The position numbers and the translations under genes were made by a program. From assembly GCF_000190415.1 (NCBI RefSeq), contig NZ_AEWF01000004.1, positions 1 to 64,000 of the forward strand: a stretch of DNA of 64,000 bases, written 5' to 3'. Below the pieces are notes generated by a model. It was not told the DNA's origin, did no database searches, and saw only the letters and a program-made list of their open reading frames with translations. This DNA is from Candidatus Odyssella thessalonicensis L13 (GTDB lineage Bacteria > Pseudomonadota > Alphaproteobacteria > Paracaedibacterales > Paracaedibacteraceae). Below, piece after piece: positions 36,584 through 45,054 of the stretch. Position 1 is the stretch's first letter; each line of letters begins with the position of its first letter.

Positions 36584-39532
36584 ATGCGACAAAAATTGAG
36601 AACATTAAGCCTTTATTTTATGGGAGCTCTAGCAGGTTCCTGCCAACAAATAGATGAGGCCCAGATCGGCGACCTTTATAACAGATTCTCACCTGGCTCT
36701 CAGCATCTTTCCCCGGTCAATGGCTTGTTAGCGCTGCGTTCCACCCTGATTGATAATATTCGCTTCCAGGGAAAATATGGGCCTTATAATCAGAGCTATT
36801 TATGCCATTATCAGATCACAAATCCGCCTGCTGGCATTGAACCGTCGACTGATCGGGACTGTCCTCAAGACGCCACCACTGCAGTTATCCAACAATTGTT
36901 CCCAAGTGCCGCAGGCGGCCGTTTAGTGTTGCCCACCCGTAAGCATGACTTCTTTAATGCTCTTCCTTTGACTAAAATAGGGGAGCTGTTAGAATTGTAT
37001 ACTCAGCTCAAGCAAGATAAAACAAGTCAGGACGAGGCTTACAACAGTTTGAAAAGGCTCTTTAGAGCCTGGATACTTTCGTCACAGAGTAAAAACTCAT
37101 CACAAAGTTTTCTCAACTCCCATAAACGCAATGAACTAAAGAAGTTATGGGCCAGTCAATTTGATAATTTAGAGGCTTTGGCGGATTCCTATGCAGCAAT
37201 TTTTGCGGGCTCGCTGCAAGAAGCGCAGGACTATCCTCACCATATTATTGAATCTGCCTTACTCGCCTTTGTCTGCAAGAAGTCTGCAACCGCAGCAGAT
37301 TTAGAGCCGCTGTTACAAGCTTTGGGCCGGCATTTAGTGCCGTCTCCTTTCAAAACAGAGGAATACTCTCAAGCATGGTATACGCAATGGAAACACTCTG
37401 CTGTCCACAATAATACTGTTCAGCTAGAAGGTTTTCTCGCTCTTGCGCACAATCCGGAAAACCTTATCTTTACGACGCTTGCTTACGATAAATACGAGAA
37501 TCCTTATCCTAAAATGTTGGGCACGGGGCAGGCCAACCATACATACCTGGATCCTGTAACCGGGACAGTTGTGAAAGCAACTTTTTCAGATTGTGGTGAA
37601 GCAGCGCTCAGGAATTTTCTGAATATTATGCTCGCCGATCCAAAGACGCAGAGTTTTAGAATTGATCATTTAAAGGCCGTATTTCCGCATGCCTCTTCAA
37701 AGCTTGTTCAATTTTATGAAGGCAATCCGCACGCGTTTCACGCTTATAGCCAGCTCCATTATACGGATATTATTGGTCATGCAATTGATCGCTCAGCCTG
37801 GGCGGATGTGGTCTCAAGCTTAAATGAGGCGGAAGATACTTTAAAAGTCCGGTATGCTGACGCAGGTGGGCGTTGTAATCTTAGGCCCGGCATCGATAAT
37901 ATCTTTGTGGTGCTTGCAAAGCTTCTTAATGATGATCAGTTAACAGCTATGATCGCTCACCCGCCCAAAGAAGCCAGAAAAAACCGCGCTGATATGATGA
38001 GCTATATACTGAATAAATTGTCGCGGCGAGACGAGGTTTACTTTTCATGGCATGTTAAGTATCAACGCGAATCTATTGAAAATATTGCTGATTTAACCCT
38101 TCAGATTAACCATAGGGATCAGTATATCTGGCAGTTTCTACCCCAGCATTTCGAATTTAATAGCATCGAAAAGTCTTCTCTTAATAAGGATTGGCGCCGT
38201 AATTCCTTAGAACCGCTCCAGCAGCTTATAACGCAGTATAAAGAAACAAACCCATCTCTTCTTGGTCAATTATTAAATTTTTACCTAAATCGGCCACAGG
38301 TAAAAAAGATACTCAAAGATCTAGCTCTAAAAACTGAGATGCAACCTTTTCTGTTGGAGATTTTCTACACTTCCTCTTTGCAAGGTTTGGATCAAAAATT
38401 GAAGGCACTGGATCTCGGATTTACTCTTAGTCCTGCGCATCCACTTTTTCAGCAGGTCGCTCGTAAATGGCTGAATGAGGTCCCGGATGACGCGGCTAAC
38501 AATCAAGCGCTTGTCGTTTTTATTGATCGCCACAAAGCCTCTTTTGGTGACGATGTGTTTACGCATGAAAGCTATCCGCGCCTTAAAGACCTGTATGAGA
38601 AAACTCTGCAAGAATTAAATGCTAATCCCAATAACCTCTTCAATTATATGAACTATTTCTCTCAAGACTTAATCCTCTCAAGCTTAGAAAATAAGACCGC
38701 TGAGGAAATTGCCAGCATTAAAAATAGGCGGGGTGAAACACTTTTAACTGTGGCTTGTACTAAGGGATTAGCTAAGCTTGTAAAAGGGTTGCTTCACCGC
38801 GCAGGAGAGGCGTTATTAGTGCACGTCAACCCTTCCGAAGGAAGAGACAATCCACTCCATATGAGTTCTGTCTTAAAGAACCCTAAGCTCCTGACGGCTT
38901 TTTTGAAGCATAGAGCAGCAAGGGAAATTCTCTTCAATCAGCAAAATCTTAAAGAGTATGGGAAAACATCTCTCCATATAGCCGCAGAAGTTGGAGCAGA
39001 TGAAGCTATAAAATTATTGCTTAACATCGAAGAGGTTAGAAAAATTCTCCTTAGTCCAGAGAACATTAAAACAGATATGGCAAAAACGCCTCTGCATTGG
39101 GCAGCGGAGAAAGGACATGCAGCTATAGTAAAGCTACTGCTTGAAGATGTTGAAGTTTGCCGTCTCTTCTTAGATCCCGAAAACATTCGGGAATGGCAAA
39201 GCAGGACACCTTTAGAAAGTGCTATCCAAGCAGGCCATGCTCAGGTTGTCCAAGCCTTGCTCCAACATCCCCAAGCGCGAACAATTTTCCTAAGTGAGGA
39301 GAATATTAAAGATAAATACGGAGCCTCTTTGCTCCATCATGCTGCCCATTATGGAAATACAGAAGTAATACAGGTTCTTTTAGCTGATGACGAAGTTAAA
39401 GAGCTTCTTTTTAATGACAAGAATTTTAAGGATGCTGACGGGGATACGCCCATCGACTATGCCACCCGCGCCCGCAATCCTCAGGTGATTGAATTACTTA
39501 GAGAAGCTCATCAAAGCTTAGAGAAACAGTAG
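36584..39532 (+). CDS. Large exported ankyrin-repeat protein
   Basis: 982 residues. A short signal peptide (M-R-Q-K-L-R, then TLSLYFMGALAGSC; the cysteine gives only a weak lipobox) precedes about 680 residues with no recognised domain, including S-D-C-G-E-A-A-L-R-N-F-L-N (about 338-350). Residues ~700-975 form six to seven ankyrin repeats. Their unit is 40 residues, not 33: T-P-L-H-x-A-A-x-x-G-H-x-x-I-V-K-L-L-L followed by a linker ending L-S-P-E-N-I-K. Ankyrin arrays bind eukaryotic proteins, so a host-directed role is likely but inferred. Stands alone; no close Shine-Dalgarno. Confidence 0.85.
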   Translation: MRQKLRTLSLYFMGALAGSCQQIDEAQIGDLYNRFSPGSQHLSPVNGLLALRSTLIDNIRFQGKYGPYNQSYLCHYQITNPPAGIEPSTDRDCPQDATTAVIQQLFPSAAGGRLVLPTRKHDFFNALPLTKIGELLELYTQLKQDKTSQDEAYNSLKRLFRAWILSSQSKNSSQSFLNSHKRNELKKLWASQFDNLEALADSYAAIFAGSLQEAQDYPHHIIESALLAFVCKKSATAADLEPLLQALGRHLVPSPFKTEEYSQAWYTQWKHSAVHNNTVQLEGFLALAHNPENLIFTTLAYDKYENPYPKMLGTGQANHTYLDPVTGTVVKATFSDCGEAALRNFLNIMLADPKTQSFRIDHLKAVFPHASSKLVQFYEGNPHAFHAYSQLHYTDIIGHAIDRSAWADVVSSLNEAEDTLKVRYADAGGRCNLRPGIDNIFVVLAKLLNDDQLTAMIAHPPKEARKNRADMMSYILNKLSRRDEVYFSWHVKYQRESIENIADLTLQINHRDQYIWQFLPQHFEFNSIEKSSLNKDWRRNSLEPLQQLITQYKETNPSLLGQLLNFYLNRPQVKKILKDLALKTEMQPFLLEIFYTSSLQGLDQKLKALDLGFTLSPAHPLFQQVARKWLNEVPDDAANNQALVVFIDRHKASFGDDVFTHESYPRLKDLYEKTLQELNANPNNLFNYMNYFSQDLILSSLENKTAEEIASIKNRRGETLLTVACTKGLAKLVKGLLHRAGEALLVHVNPSEGRDNPLHMSSVLKNPKLLTAFLKHRAAREILFNQQNLKEYGKTSLHIAAEVGADEAIKLLLNIEEVRKILLSPENIKTDMAKTPLHWAAEKGHAAIVKLLLEDVEVCRLFLDPENIREWQSRTPLESAIQAGHAQVVQALLQHPQARTIFLSEENIKDKYGASLLHHAAHYGNTEVIQVLLADDEVKELLFNDKNFKDADGDTPIDYATRARNPQVIELLREAHQSLEKQ

Positions 39533-39664
39533 CTAGATGCTTAACCTAGCATCACTGTGGTATTAGCTTTCATAGAGCCGATACTTGGCAACGTTTCTTC
39601 TAGCTTTGCGGTTGTCCAGTTTTCAAGGATCTGTGACGTTTAAACAGTTGTATTTATCGGACGT

Positions 39665-40822
39665 ATGATAGATAAATTGAGTATGAATAATCCACGCTTT
39701 GCTCAAGTGCGGCTGCTGTTGAGTGCCGGCATCGCTGTGATCCTGGGGCTTGCTGCAGCAACCTATTTCCGTCCTGTGCCGTTAAGCACTGAGGATCAGT
39801 ATCTTAATGTCTACAATTGGTATGGAATGATTCCCAAAGGCGTGATTGATGAGTTTGAGGCTGAGACCGGGATATCAGTGCGCTATGACCTGTATGATAA
39901 TAATGAGATTTTAGAAGCAAAACTGTTTTCCGGTAACTCAGGCTATGATGTGATCTTTCCGTCGGCTTCTCCTTATGCTGTTCGCCAGATAGAAGCAGAT
40001 GTTTATCAAAAAATTGACAAAACTCTGATCCCTAACTTAAAGAATGTAGATCCAGCTATCTATGAGCAGATGCGTTTGGCCGACCCACAGTTAGAATATA
40101 CGGTTCCTTTTTATTGGGGAACCTTTGGGTTTGCTTACGTGGAAGAAGAAATCACTAAGCGGCTCCCCCAGGCACCGGTAAACAGTTATAAGATGTTATT
40201 TGACCCTGAAGTGGTGGCAAAATTTGCTGACTGTGGGGTAACATTATTGGATGAGCCAGTGGATGTCTATCCAGCCGTATTGACTTATCTAGGGAAGGAT
40301 CCTCGCAGTGATAGCCTGGAGGATTTAGAGGCAGCCCAGCAAGGTTTAACGCGAATACGCTCATCCGTTAAGCGATTTAGTTCGTCTCGATTTGTCAATG
40401 AATTAGTCGGCGGCGAGAGTTGCCTAGCGCAAGCATGGTCAGGGGAGGCGCAACTGGCGCAAGCACGCGCTGACGAAGCGGGTAAGAAAATTCATATTCG
40501 CTATGTGGTTCCGGACGAAGGCGGTACCTTATGGATTGACACGATGGCGATTCCGCAAGGGGCGCCCCATCCTAAAAATGCTCATAAGTTCATTGACTTT
40601 CTGCTGCGTCCCCAAATAAGTGCGCGCATTAGTAATGCGACTAAATTAGCGGTGGCGAACAAGGCAGCCTCCCCCTATATTGAAGATAAGATTAAAAGTG
40701 ATGCAACTATTTATCCGAAGCCTGAAACTATGGCAAAGCTAAAGCTTGACCGGCCACAGAGTATAACCTATGAACGGTGTCGGACGCGATTGTGGACACA
40801 GTTTCGCTTAGGAAAGAATTGA
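39665..40822 (+). CDS. potF: Polyamine ABC transporter, periplasmic binding protein
   Basis: 385 residues. N-terminal signal/anchor (LLLSAGIAVILGLAAATYF), then the PotD/PotF fold: L-N-V-Y-N-W-Y-G-M-I-P, V-R-Y-D-L-Y-D-N-N-E, Y-D-V-I-F-P-S, Y-W-G-T-F-G, and W-S-G-E-A near 260 with P-D-E-G-G-T-L-W-I-D. These blocks line the polyamine site. First gene of potFGHI; ATG at 39683 is an alternative start. Imports putrescine or spermidine, consistent with scavenging from a host. Confidence 0.94.
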   Translation: MIDKLSMNNPRFAQVRLLLSAGIAVILGLAAATYFRPVPLSTEDQYLNVYNWYGMIPKGVIDEFEAETGISVRYDLYDNNEILEAKLFSGNSGYDVIFPSASPYAVRQIEADVYQKIDKTLIPNLKNVDPAIYEQMRLADPQLEYTVPFYWGTFGFAYVEEEITKRLPQAPVNSYKMLFDPEVVAKFADCGVTLLDEPVDVYPAVLTYLGKDPRSDSLEDLEAAQQGLTRIRSSVKRFSSSRFVNELVGGESCLAQAWSGEAQLAQARADEAGKKIHIRYVVPDEGGTLWIDTMAIPQGAPHPKNAHKFIDFLLRPQISARISNATKLAVANKAASPYIEDKIKSDATIYPKPETMAKLKLDRPQSITYERCRTRLWTQFRLGKN

Positions 40823-40829
40823 GGGGACG

Positions 40830-41972
40830 ATGCCACCTTTATCACAACCTTTACGGGCCCTTGAACCTTGGCAAGATTCAAAAGCTAAACCGTATATACA
40901 TATTGATAATGTTTCTAAGTCTTTTGGCGCGGTGCAAGCGGTCAAAGGCGTATCCTTACAAATTTATAAGGGGGAACTGTTTTCGCTTTTGGGCGGCTCA
41001 GGCAGTGGTAAGACGACCCTGCTGAGAATGTTAGCAGGATTCGAGTCGCCCACAGCCGGTCGCATTTATATTGATGATACTGATGTTACCGATTGGCCTC
41101 CCTATGATCGTCCTGTCAATATGATGTTCCAGTCTTATGCTCTGTTTCCCCATATGACTGTAAGCCAGAATATTGCTTTCGGTCTAAAGCAAGAACGGAT
41201 GGCGAAGAAAATTATCCAAGACAAAGTCAAATGGGCCCTGGATCTTGTGCAAATGTCGGGCTTTGGCGATCGTAAGCCGTCCCAGCTTTCAGGAGGGCAG
41301 CGTCAGCGCGTCGCCTTGGCGCGTAGCCTTGTAAAAGAACCCAAGCTTTTATTGTTGGACGAGCCGTTAGGGGCATTGGATAAACGTCTGCGCGAGCAAA
41401 CTCAATTTGAGCTAGTTAATATTCAAGAGCGTGTCGGGATTACCTTTGTTATGGTTACCCATGATCAAGAAGAGGCCATGACCATGTCCACGCGCTTGGG
41501 AATTATGGAAGAAGGGCGTATCCGCCAAGTTGGCGCTCCTCATGATATCTATGAGTTTCCTAATTCCCGTTATGTTGCAGAATTTATTGGATCGATGAAT
41601 ATTTTCGAAGGGGTGGTGATCGAGGATGAAGATAACTTTGTCTTACTGGATTCAGAAGAGGCGGGCTGCCAGCTATATGTAACTGATTCAGCAGCTATTC
41701 CTGTTGGCAGCCATACGGCAGTTGCGATTCGTCCTGAAAAAGTCATGATTTCGTCAACACCCCCGGCTGGCAATCGTAACTCTGCTAAAGGGATTGTCCG
41801 CGAGATTGCATATCTTGGCGATATCTCAATTTATTATGTGGAATTAGAATCAGGGAAAATGGTGCAAGCAGCGCGTCCTAACCTGTTAAGGTTTTCTGAA
41901 CGCGAAGTCAGCTGGGATGATGAAGTATATTTATTCTGGCGAGCAGAAAATGGGGTGATATTGACCTCATGA
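40830..41972 (+). CDS. potG: Polyamine ABC transporter, ATPase subunit
   Basis: 380 residues: Walker A G-G-S-G-S-G-K-T-T, Q-loop M-F-Q-S-Y-A-L-F-P-H-M, signature L-S-G-G-Q-R-Q-R, Walker B L-L-L-L-D-E-P-L-G-A-L-D, H-loop V-T-H-D-Q-E-E, and a C-terminal TOBE domain (about 285-375). Powers import by PotFGHI. GAGGGG lies just before the ATG; the stop overlaps potH by four bases (ATGA). Confidence 0.96.
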   Translation: MPPLSQPLRALEPWQDSKAKPYIHIDNVSKSFGAVQAVKGVSLQIYKGELFSLLGGSGSGKTTLLRMLAGFESPTAGRIYIDDTDVTDWPPYDRPVNMMFQSYALFPHMTVSQNIAFGLKQERMAKKIIQDKVKWALDLVQMSGFGDRKPSQLSGGQRQRVALARSLVKEPKLLLLDEPLGALDKRLREQTQFELVNIQERVGITFVMVTHDQEEAMTMSTRLGIMEEGRIRQVGAPHDIYEFPNSRYVAEFIGSMNIFEGVVIEDEDNFVLLDSEEAGCQLYVTDSAAIPVGSHTAVAIRPEKVMISSTPPAGNRNSAKGIVREIAYLGDISIYYVELESGKMVQAARPNLLRFSEREVSWDDEVYLFWRAENGVILTS

Positions 41973-42895
41973 CCCCGAAGAAGCCCTTACCCAACCATCC
42001 TCCCATTCGACGTGCCCCCTGGCGGGGCGATCGCCGCCTGGTCACGGCAGTGCCCTATGGCTGGCTAATTGTCTTCTTTATGATTCCTTTCCTGTTGGTC
42101 TTTAAAATTTCCCTGAGCGAGTCCACTTTAGCTGTTCCTCCCTACCTTCCCCTTTTAGAATGGACACAAACCGGGGTCATGAATATCCGCCTTAATATCG
42201 GCAATTATTTGCGCCTTCTGCTTGATCCCTTTTATGCCTCAGGCTTACTGGCATCTTTGTCAATTGCTTTCATTGCCACGTTGTGCTGCCTGGTACTGGG
42301 GTATAGCATTGCTTATGGCATTACGCGACTTCCGCAGAGATGGCGCTACATTTTTCTCTTGCTGATCATTTTACCCTTCTGGACATCTTTTTTAGTTCGG
42401 GTGTATGCCTGGATGGGGATTCTGTCAAAGGATGGGCTATTGAATCAATTGTTATTGTATCTTGGAATAATCGCTGAACCGAAACAGTTTCTTTATAATA
42501 ACTTTTCAGTCATGGTCGGAATTGTTTACTGTTATCTACCCTTTATGATCTTGCCGATTTATTCGGTTCTGGAAAAGATTGATGATTCTTATCTAGAGGC
42601 AGCTTATGATTTGGGGTGTTCACCGTGGCGGGCGTTTTGGCGCGTGACTTTTCCGTTATCCTTACCCGGTATGTGGTCTGGGATTGCTTTAGTCTTTATT
42701 CCCGCTTTAGGGGAATTTGTCATCCCTGAATTGTTGGGGGCTCCAGATAATTTGATGATTGGGCGAATCATTTGGATTGAATTCTTTAATAACCGTGACT
42801 GGCCCATTGCCGCCACAGTCGCTGTGGTTATGCTGCTGATGTTTATTGTACCGATTATGGTATTGCAACGTCGACAGTTGCGCCGGCGAGGATAG
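41969..42895 (+). CDS. potH: Polyamine ABC transporter permease PotH
   Basis: 308 residues, six membrane helices. The cytoplasmic EAA loop reads Y-L-E-A-A-Y-D-L-G-C-S-P-W-R-A-F, which docks to the PotG ATPase. The Arg/Pro-rich N-terminus before helix 1 is typical for PotH. Overlaps potG and is two bases from potI. Confidence 0.95.
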   Translation: MTPKKPLPNHPPIRRAPWRGDRRLVTAVPYGWLIVFFMIPFLLVFKISLSESTLAVPPYLPLLEWTQTGVMNIRLNIGNYLRLLLDPFYASGLLASLSIAFIATLCCLVLGYSIAYGITRLPQRWRYIFLLLIILPFWTSFLVRVYAWMGILSKDGLLNQLLLYLGIIAEPKQFLYNNFSVMVGIVYCYLPFMILPIYSVLEKIDDSYLEAAYDLGCSPWRAFWRVTFPLSLPGMWSGIALVFIPALGEFVIPELLGAPDNLMIGRIIWIEFFNNRDWPIAATVAVVMLLMFIVPIMVLQRRQLRRRG

Positions 42896-42897
42896 AA

Positions 42898-43695
42898 ATG
42901 CGTCGTTTGTCTTCATTCAATATCACAGGTTTAATTTTAGGGTATGCATTTTTATACATCCCCATCTTGACTGTGGTCATTCTTTCTTTTAACGAGTCCA
43001 TGCTCGTCACTACCTGGACACGCTTTACCTTGAAGTGGTATCGATCGCTTTTAGAAAATGAGGGGCTGATTGATGCGGTGTTTGCCAGCCTCAAGATTGC
43101 CACCATGACGGCGACCTTGGCGGTGATTCTCGGGACCCTGGCCGCTGTGACTATGGTACGTTTTGGCGCCTTTAAGGGCCGGACATTGTTTAGCGGTTTG
43201 ATTTCTGCGCCATTAATTATGCCCGACATCATGACGGGCCTAGCGATGTTAATGATGTTTGTGTCCACTGAACAATTGATAGGATGGCCGTCGCATCGCG
43301 GGGTGATGACCATAGCAATTGCCCATATTACCTTAGCCACAGCTTATGTTTACTTAATTATTCAAGCCCGGCTGTCAGATTTTGATCGTTCTGTCGAAGA
43401 AGCAGCTCAAGATTTAGGCGCTCGTCCTACCAAAGTGTTCCTGGTGATTACGTTGCCGATGATTGCCCCCAGTTTGATCTCAGGTTGGTTATTAGCTTTT
43501 GCTTTATCCTTAGATGATCTAGTGATTGCCAGTTTTCTTTCCGGGCCGGGGGCGACGACGCTGCCCATGCTGATTTTCTCCAGCATCCGGTTGGGGGTTA
43601 GCCCTGAAATCAATGCTTTAGCCAGTATTATCGTTTTCATCATTTCTATTGGGGTGCTGATTGCAGGCTTAATAACCTGGCGACGCCAACGGTAG
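42898..43695 (+). CDS. potI: Polyamine ABC transporter permease PotI
   Basis: 265 residues, six helices; EAA loop V-E-E-A-A-Q-D-L-G-A-R-P-T-K-V-F. N-terminal block Y-I-P-I-L-T-V-V-I-L-S-F-N-E-S and later S-L-D-D-L-V-I-A-S-F are family hallmarks. Last gene of the operon; converges on the ABC1 kinase gene. Confidence 0.95.
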   Translation: MRRLSSFNITGLILGYAFLYIPILTVVILSFNESMLVTTWTRFTLKWYRSLLENEGLIDAVFASLKIATMTATLAVILGTLAAVTMVRFGAFKGRTLFSGLISAPLIMPDIMTGLAMLMMFVSTEQLIGWPSHRGVMTIAIAHITLATAYVYLIIQARLSDFDRSVEEAAQDLGARPTKVFLVITLPMIAPSLISGWLLAFALSLDDLVIASFLSGPGATTLPMLIFSSIRLGVSPEINALASIIVFIISIGVLIAGLITWRRQR

Positions 43696-43734
43696 GCTCA
43701 TCGTCTTGAGGACCTCTTAGAGTTTGCGGCATTA

Positions 43735-45054
43735 TTAAGTCAAGGTGCTTACTTCCGCTTTATTTCTCTCAAGTTGAGTCGCCTCAAACCGTTCGACCAG
43801 CGCCTCCGTTAATTGATGCCAGTTTTGCTGGGCTTGGAGGCGCATCATGACTGAACCAATACCTACGGCCGCCCGGTCCATAAAGACAAATTCCCGGGGC
43901 GGACGAATGCCACCGGCTTGACTCAGTTGCTCGTGAACTTTGCTGGCTGTTTCCCAGCCAATCTGGCCTTTAAGATCATTTTGGATTAAGCGTACACGAT
44001 CATCTAGTAACGGCTCGTACAATAGCTTGGCCCATTCGGAAATGATCTCAATAAGCTGCTTGTTGAGATTTTTAAAGCCCCAACATTCATAAGCATGTAC
44101 AGCTCTTGCTTGATCATTGGTCTGTAAAGCCCGGTATAATTCGATGACCCCTAACACAAAGCTTCCCGAGAAGCTGCGAATGCAGCCTAAGTCTAAGATA
44201 TTAATGTGAGCCTCAGATGTAACTTTATAATTGCCTGGATGAGGGTCACCATGAATAAGTCCATAGTGATAGAATGGATAATACCAAGCATGATAAAGTT
44301 TGCCGCCAATACTATTACGCAATTCTTGATCAGCTTGACAGTAATCAAGGGCATTTTGGCCATCCAGCCACTGCATTGTTAAAAGCCGCCTTGTAGTGAG
44401 GTCATCATACACTTGGGGCAGATGAATGTGAGAATTATGCGCAAAGATTCTAGCAAATATCTTTAAGTTTTGGGCTTCATTTAAATAGTCGAGTTCTTCT
44501 TTTAAGCGTTCCTCAATTTCTTCGCGAATTGCTTCAGTTTTTAAAGCATTATTAAAGGATTCATAAGCAGACAAGATTAAATTAAGCTGGTTTAAGTCCG
44601 CTTCAATGACGGAGTCCATATTGGGATACTGCAGCTTGCAAGCAACCAACTCGCCATTTTTAAGTTGAGCTTTATGGACCTGACCCAGGGAAGCAGCGGC
44701 AGCTGCCGGTTGCGAGAAGTCCTGAAAATGGTCCATCCAATTTGCGCCCAACTCTCCTGCCATACGCCGCCGCACAAAGGGCCAACCCATCGCCGGGGCA
44801 TTGGATTGTAACTCCAACAGCTCATTGGCATATTCGGGCGGCAGCGCCCCAGGGATAGTGGCTAAGAACTGGGCTACCTTCATCAAGGGGCCTTTTAAGC
44901 CGCCGAGAAGATTCTTCAAGCTTTCGGCATGGCGATCCCGATCAATGGATAGGCCTAAATATTTTTCACCGACCAAACGACTGGCTAGACCCGTCATGGC
45001 TGAGGTGACTTGCACATAGCGCTTAAGGCGGCTCGAAAGGGATAGATCATCCAT
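43735..45054 (-). CDS. ABC1/UbiB-family atypical kinase
   Basis: 439 residues. Conserved blocks of the family: K-x-G-Q-like segment in L-K-G-P-L-M-K-V-A-Q-F, A-A-A-S-L-G-Q-V-H-K-A (the Ala-rich nucleotide loop), V-A-C-K-L-Q-Y-P as the ATP lysine strand, and H-G-D-P-H-P-G-N-Y with I-L-D-L-G metal site. Linked in other organisms to ubiquinone biosynthesis or lipid handling; this form (AarF-like, no C-terminal membrane helices seen) cannot be assigned to UbiB with certainty. Overlaps the pepF stop by one base, so cotranscribed. Confidence 0.88.
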   Translation of the reverse strand: MDDLSLSSRLKRYVQVTSAMTGLASRLVGEKYLGLSIDRDRHAESLKNLLGGLKGPLMKVAQFLATIPGALPPEYANELLELQSNAPAMGWPFVRRRMAGELGANWMDHFQDFSQPAAAAASLGQVHKAQLKNGELVACKLQYPNMDSVIEADLNQLNLILSAYESFNNALKTEAIREEIEERLKEELDYLNEAQNLKIFARIFAHNSHIHLPQVYDDLTTRRLLTMQWLDGQNALDYCQADQELRNSIGGKLYHAWYYPFYHYGLIHGDPHPGNYKVTSEAHINILDLGCIRSFSGSFVLGVIELYRALQTNDQARAVHAYECWGFKNLNKQLIEIISEWAKLLYEPLLDDRVRLIQNDLKGQIGWETASKVHEQLSQAGGIRPPREFVFMDRAAVGIGSVMMRLQAQQNWHQLTEALVERFEATQLERNKAEVSTLT

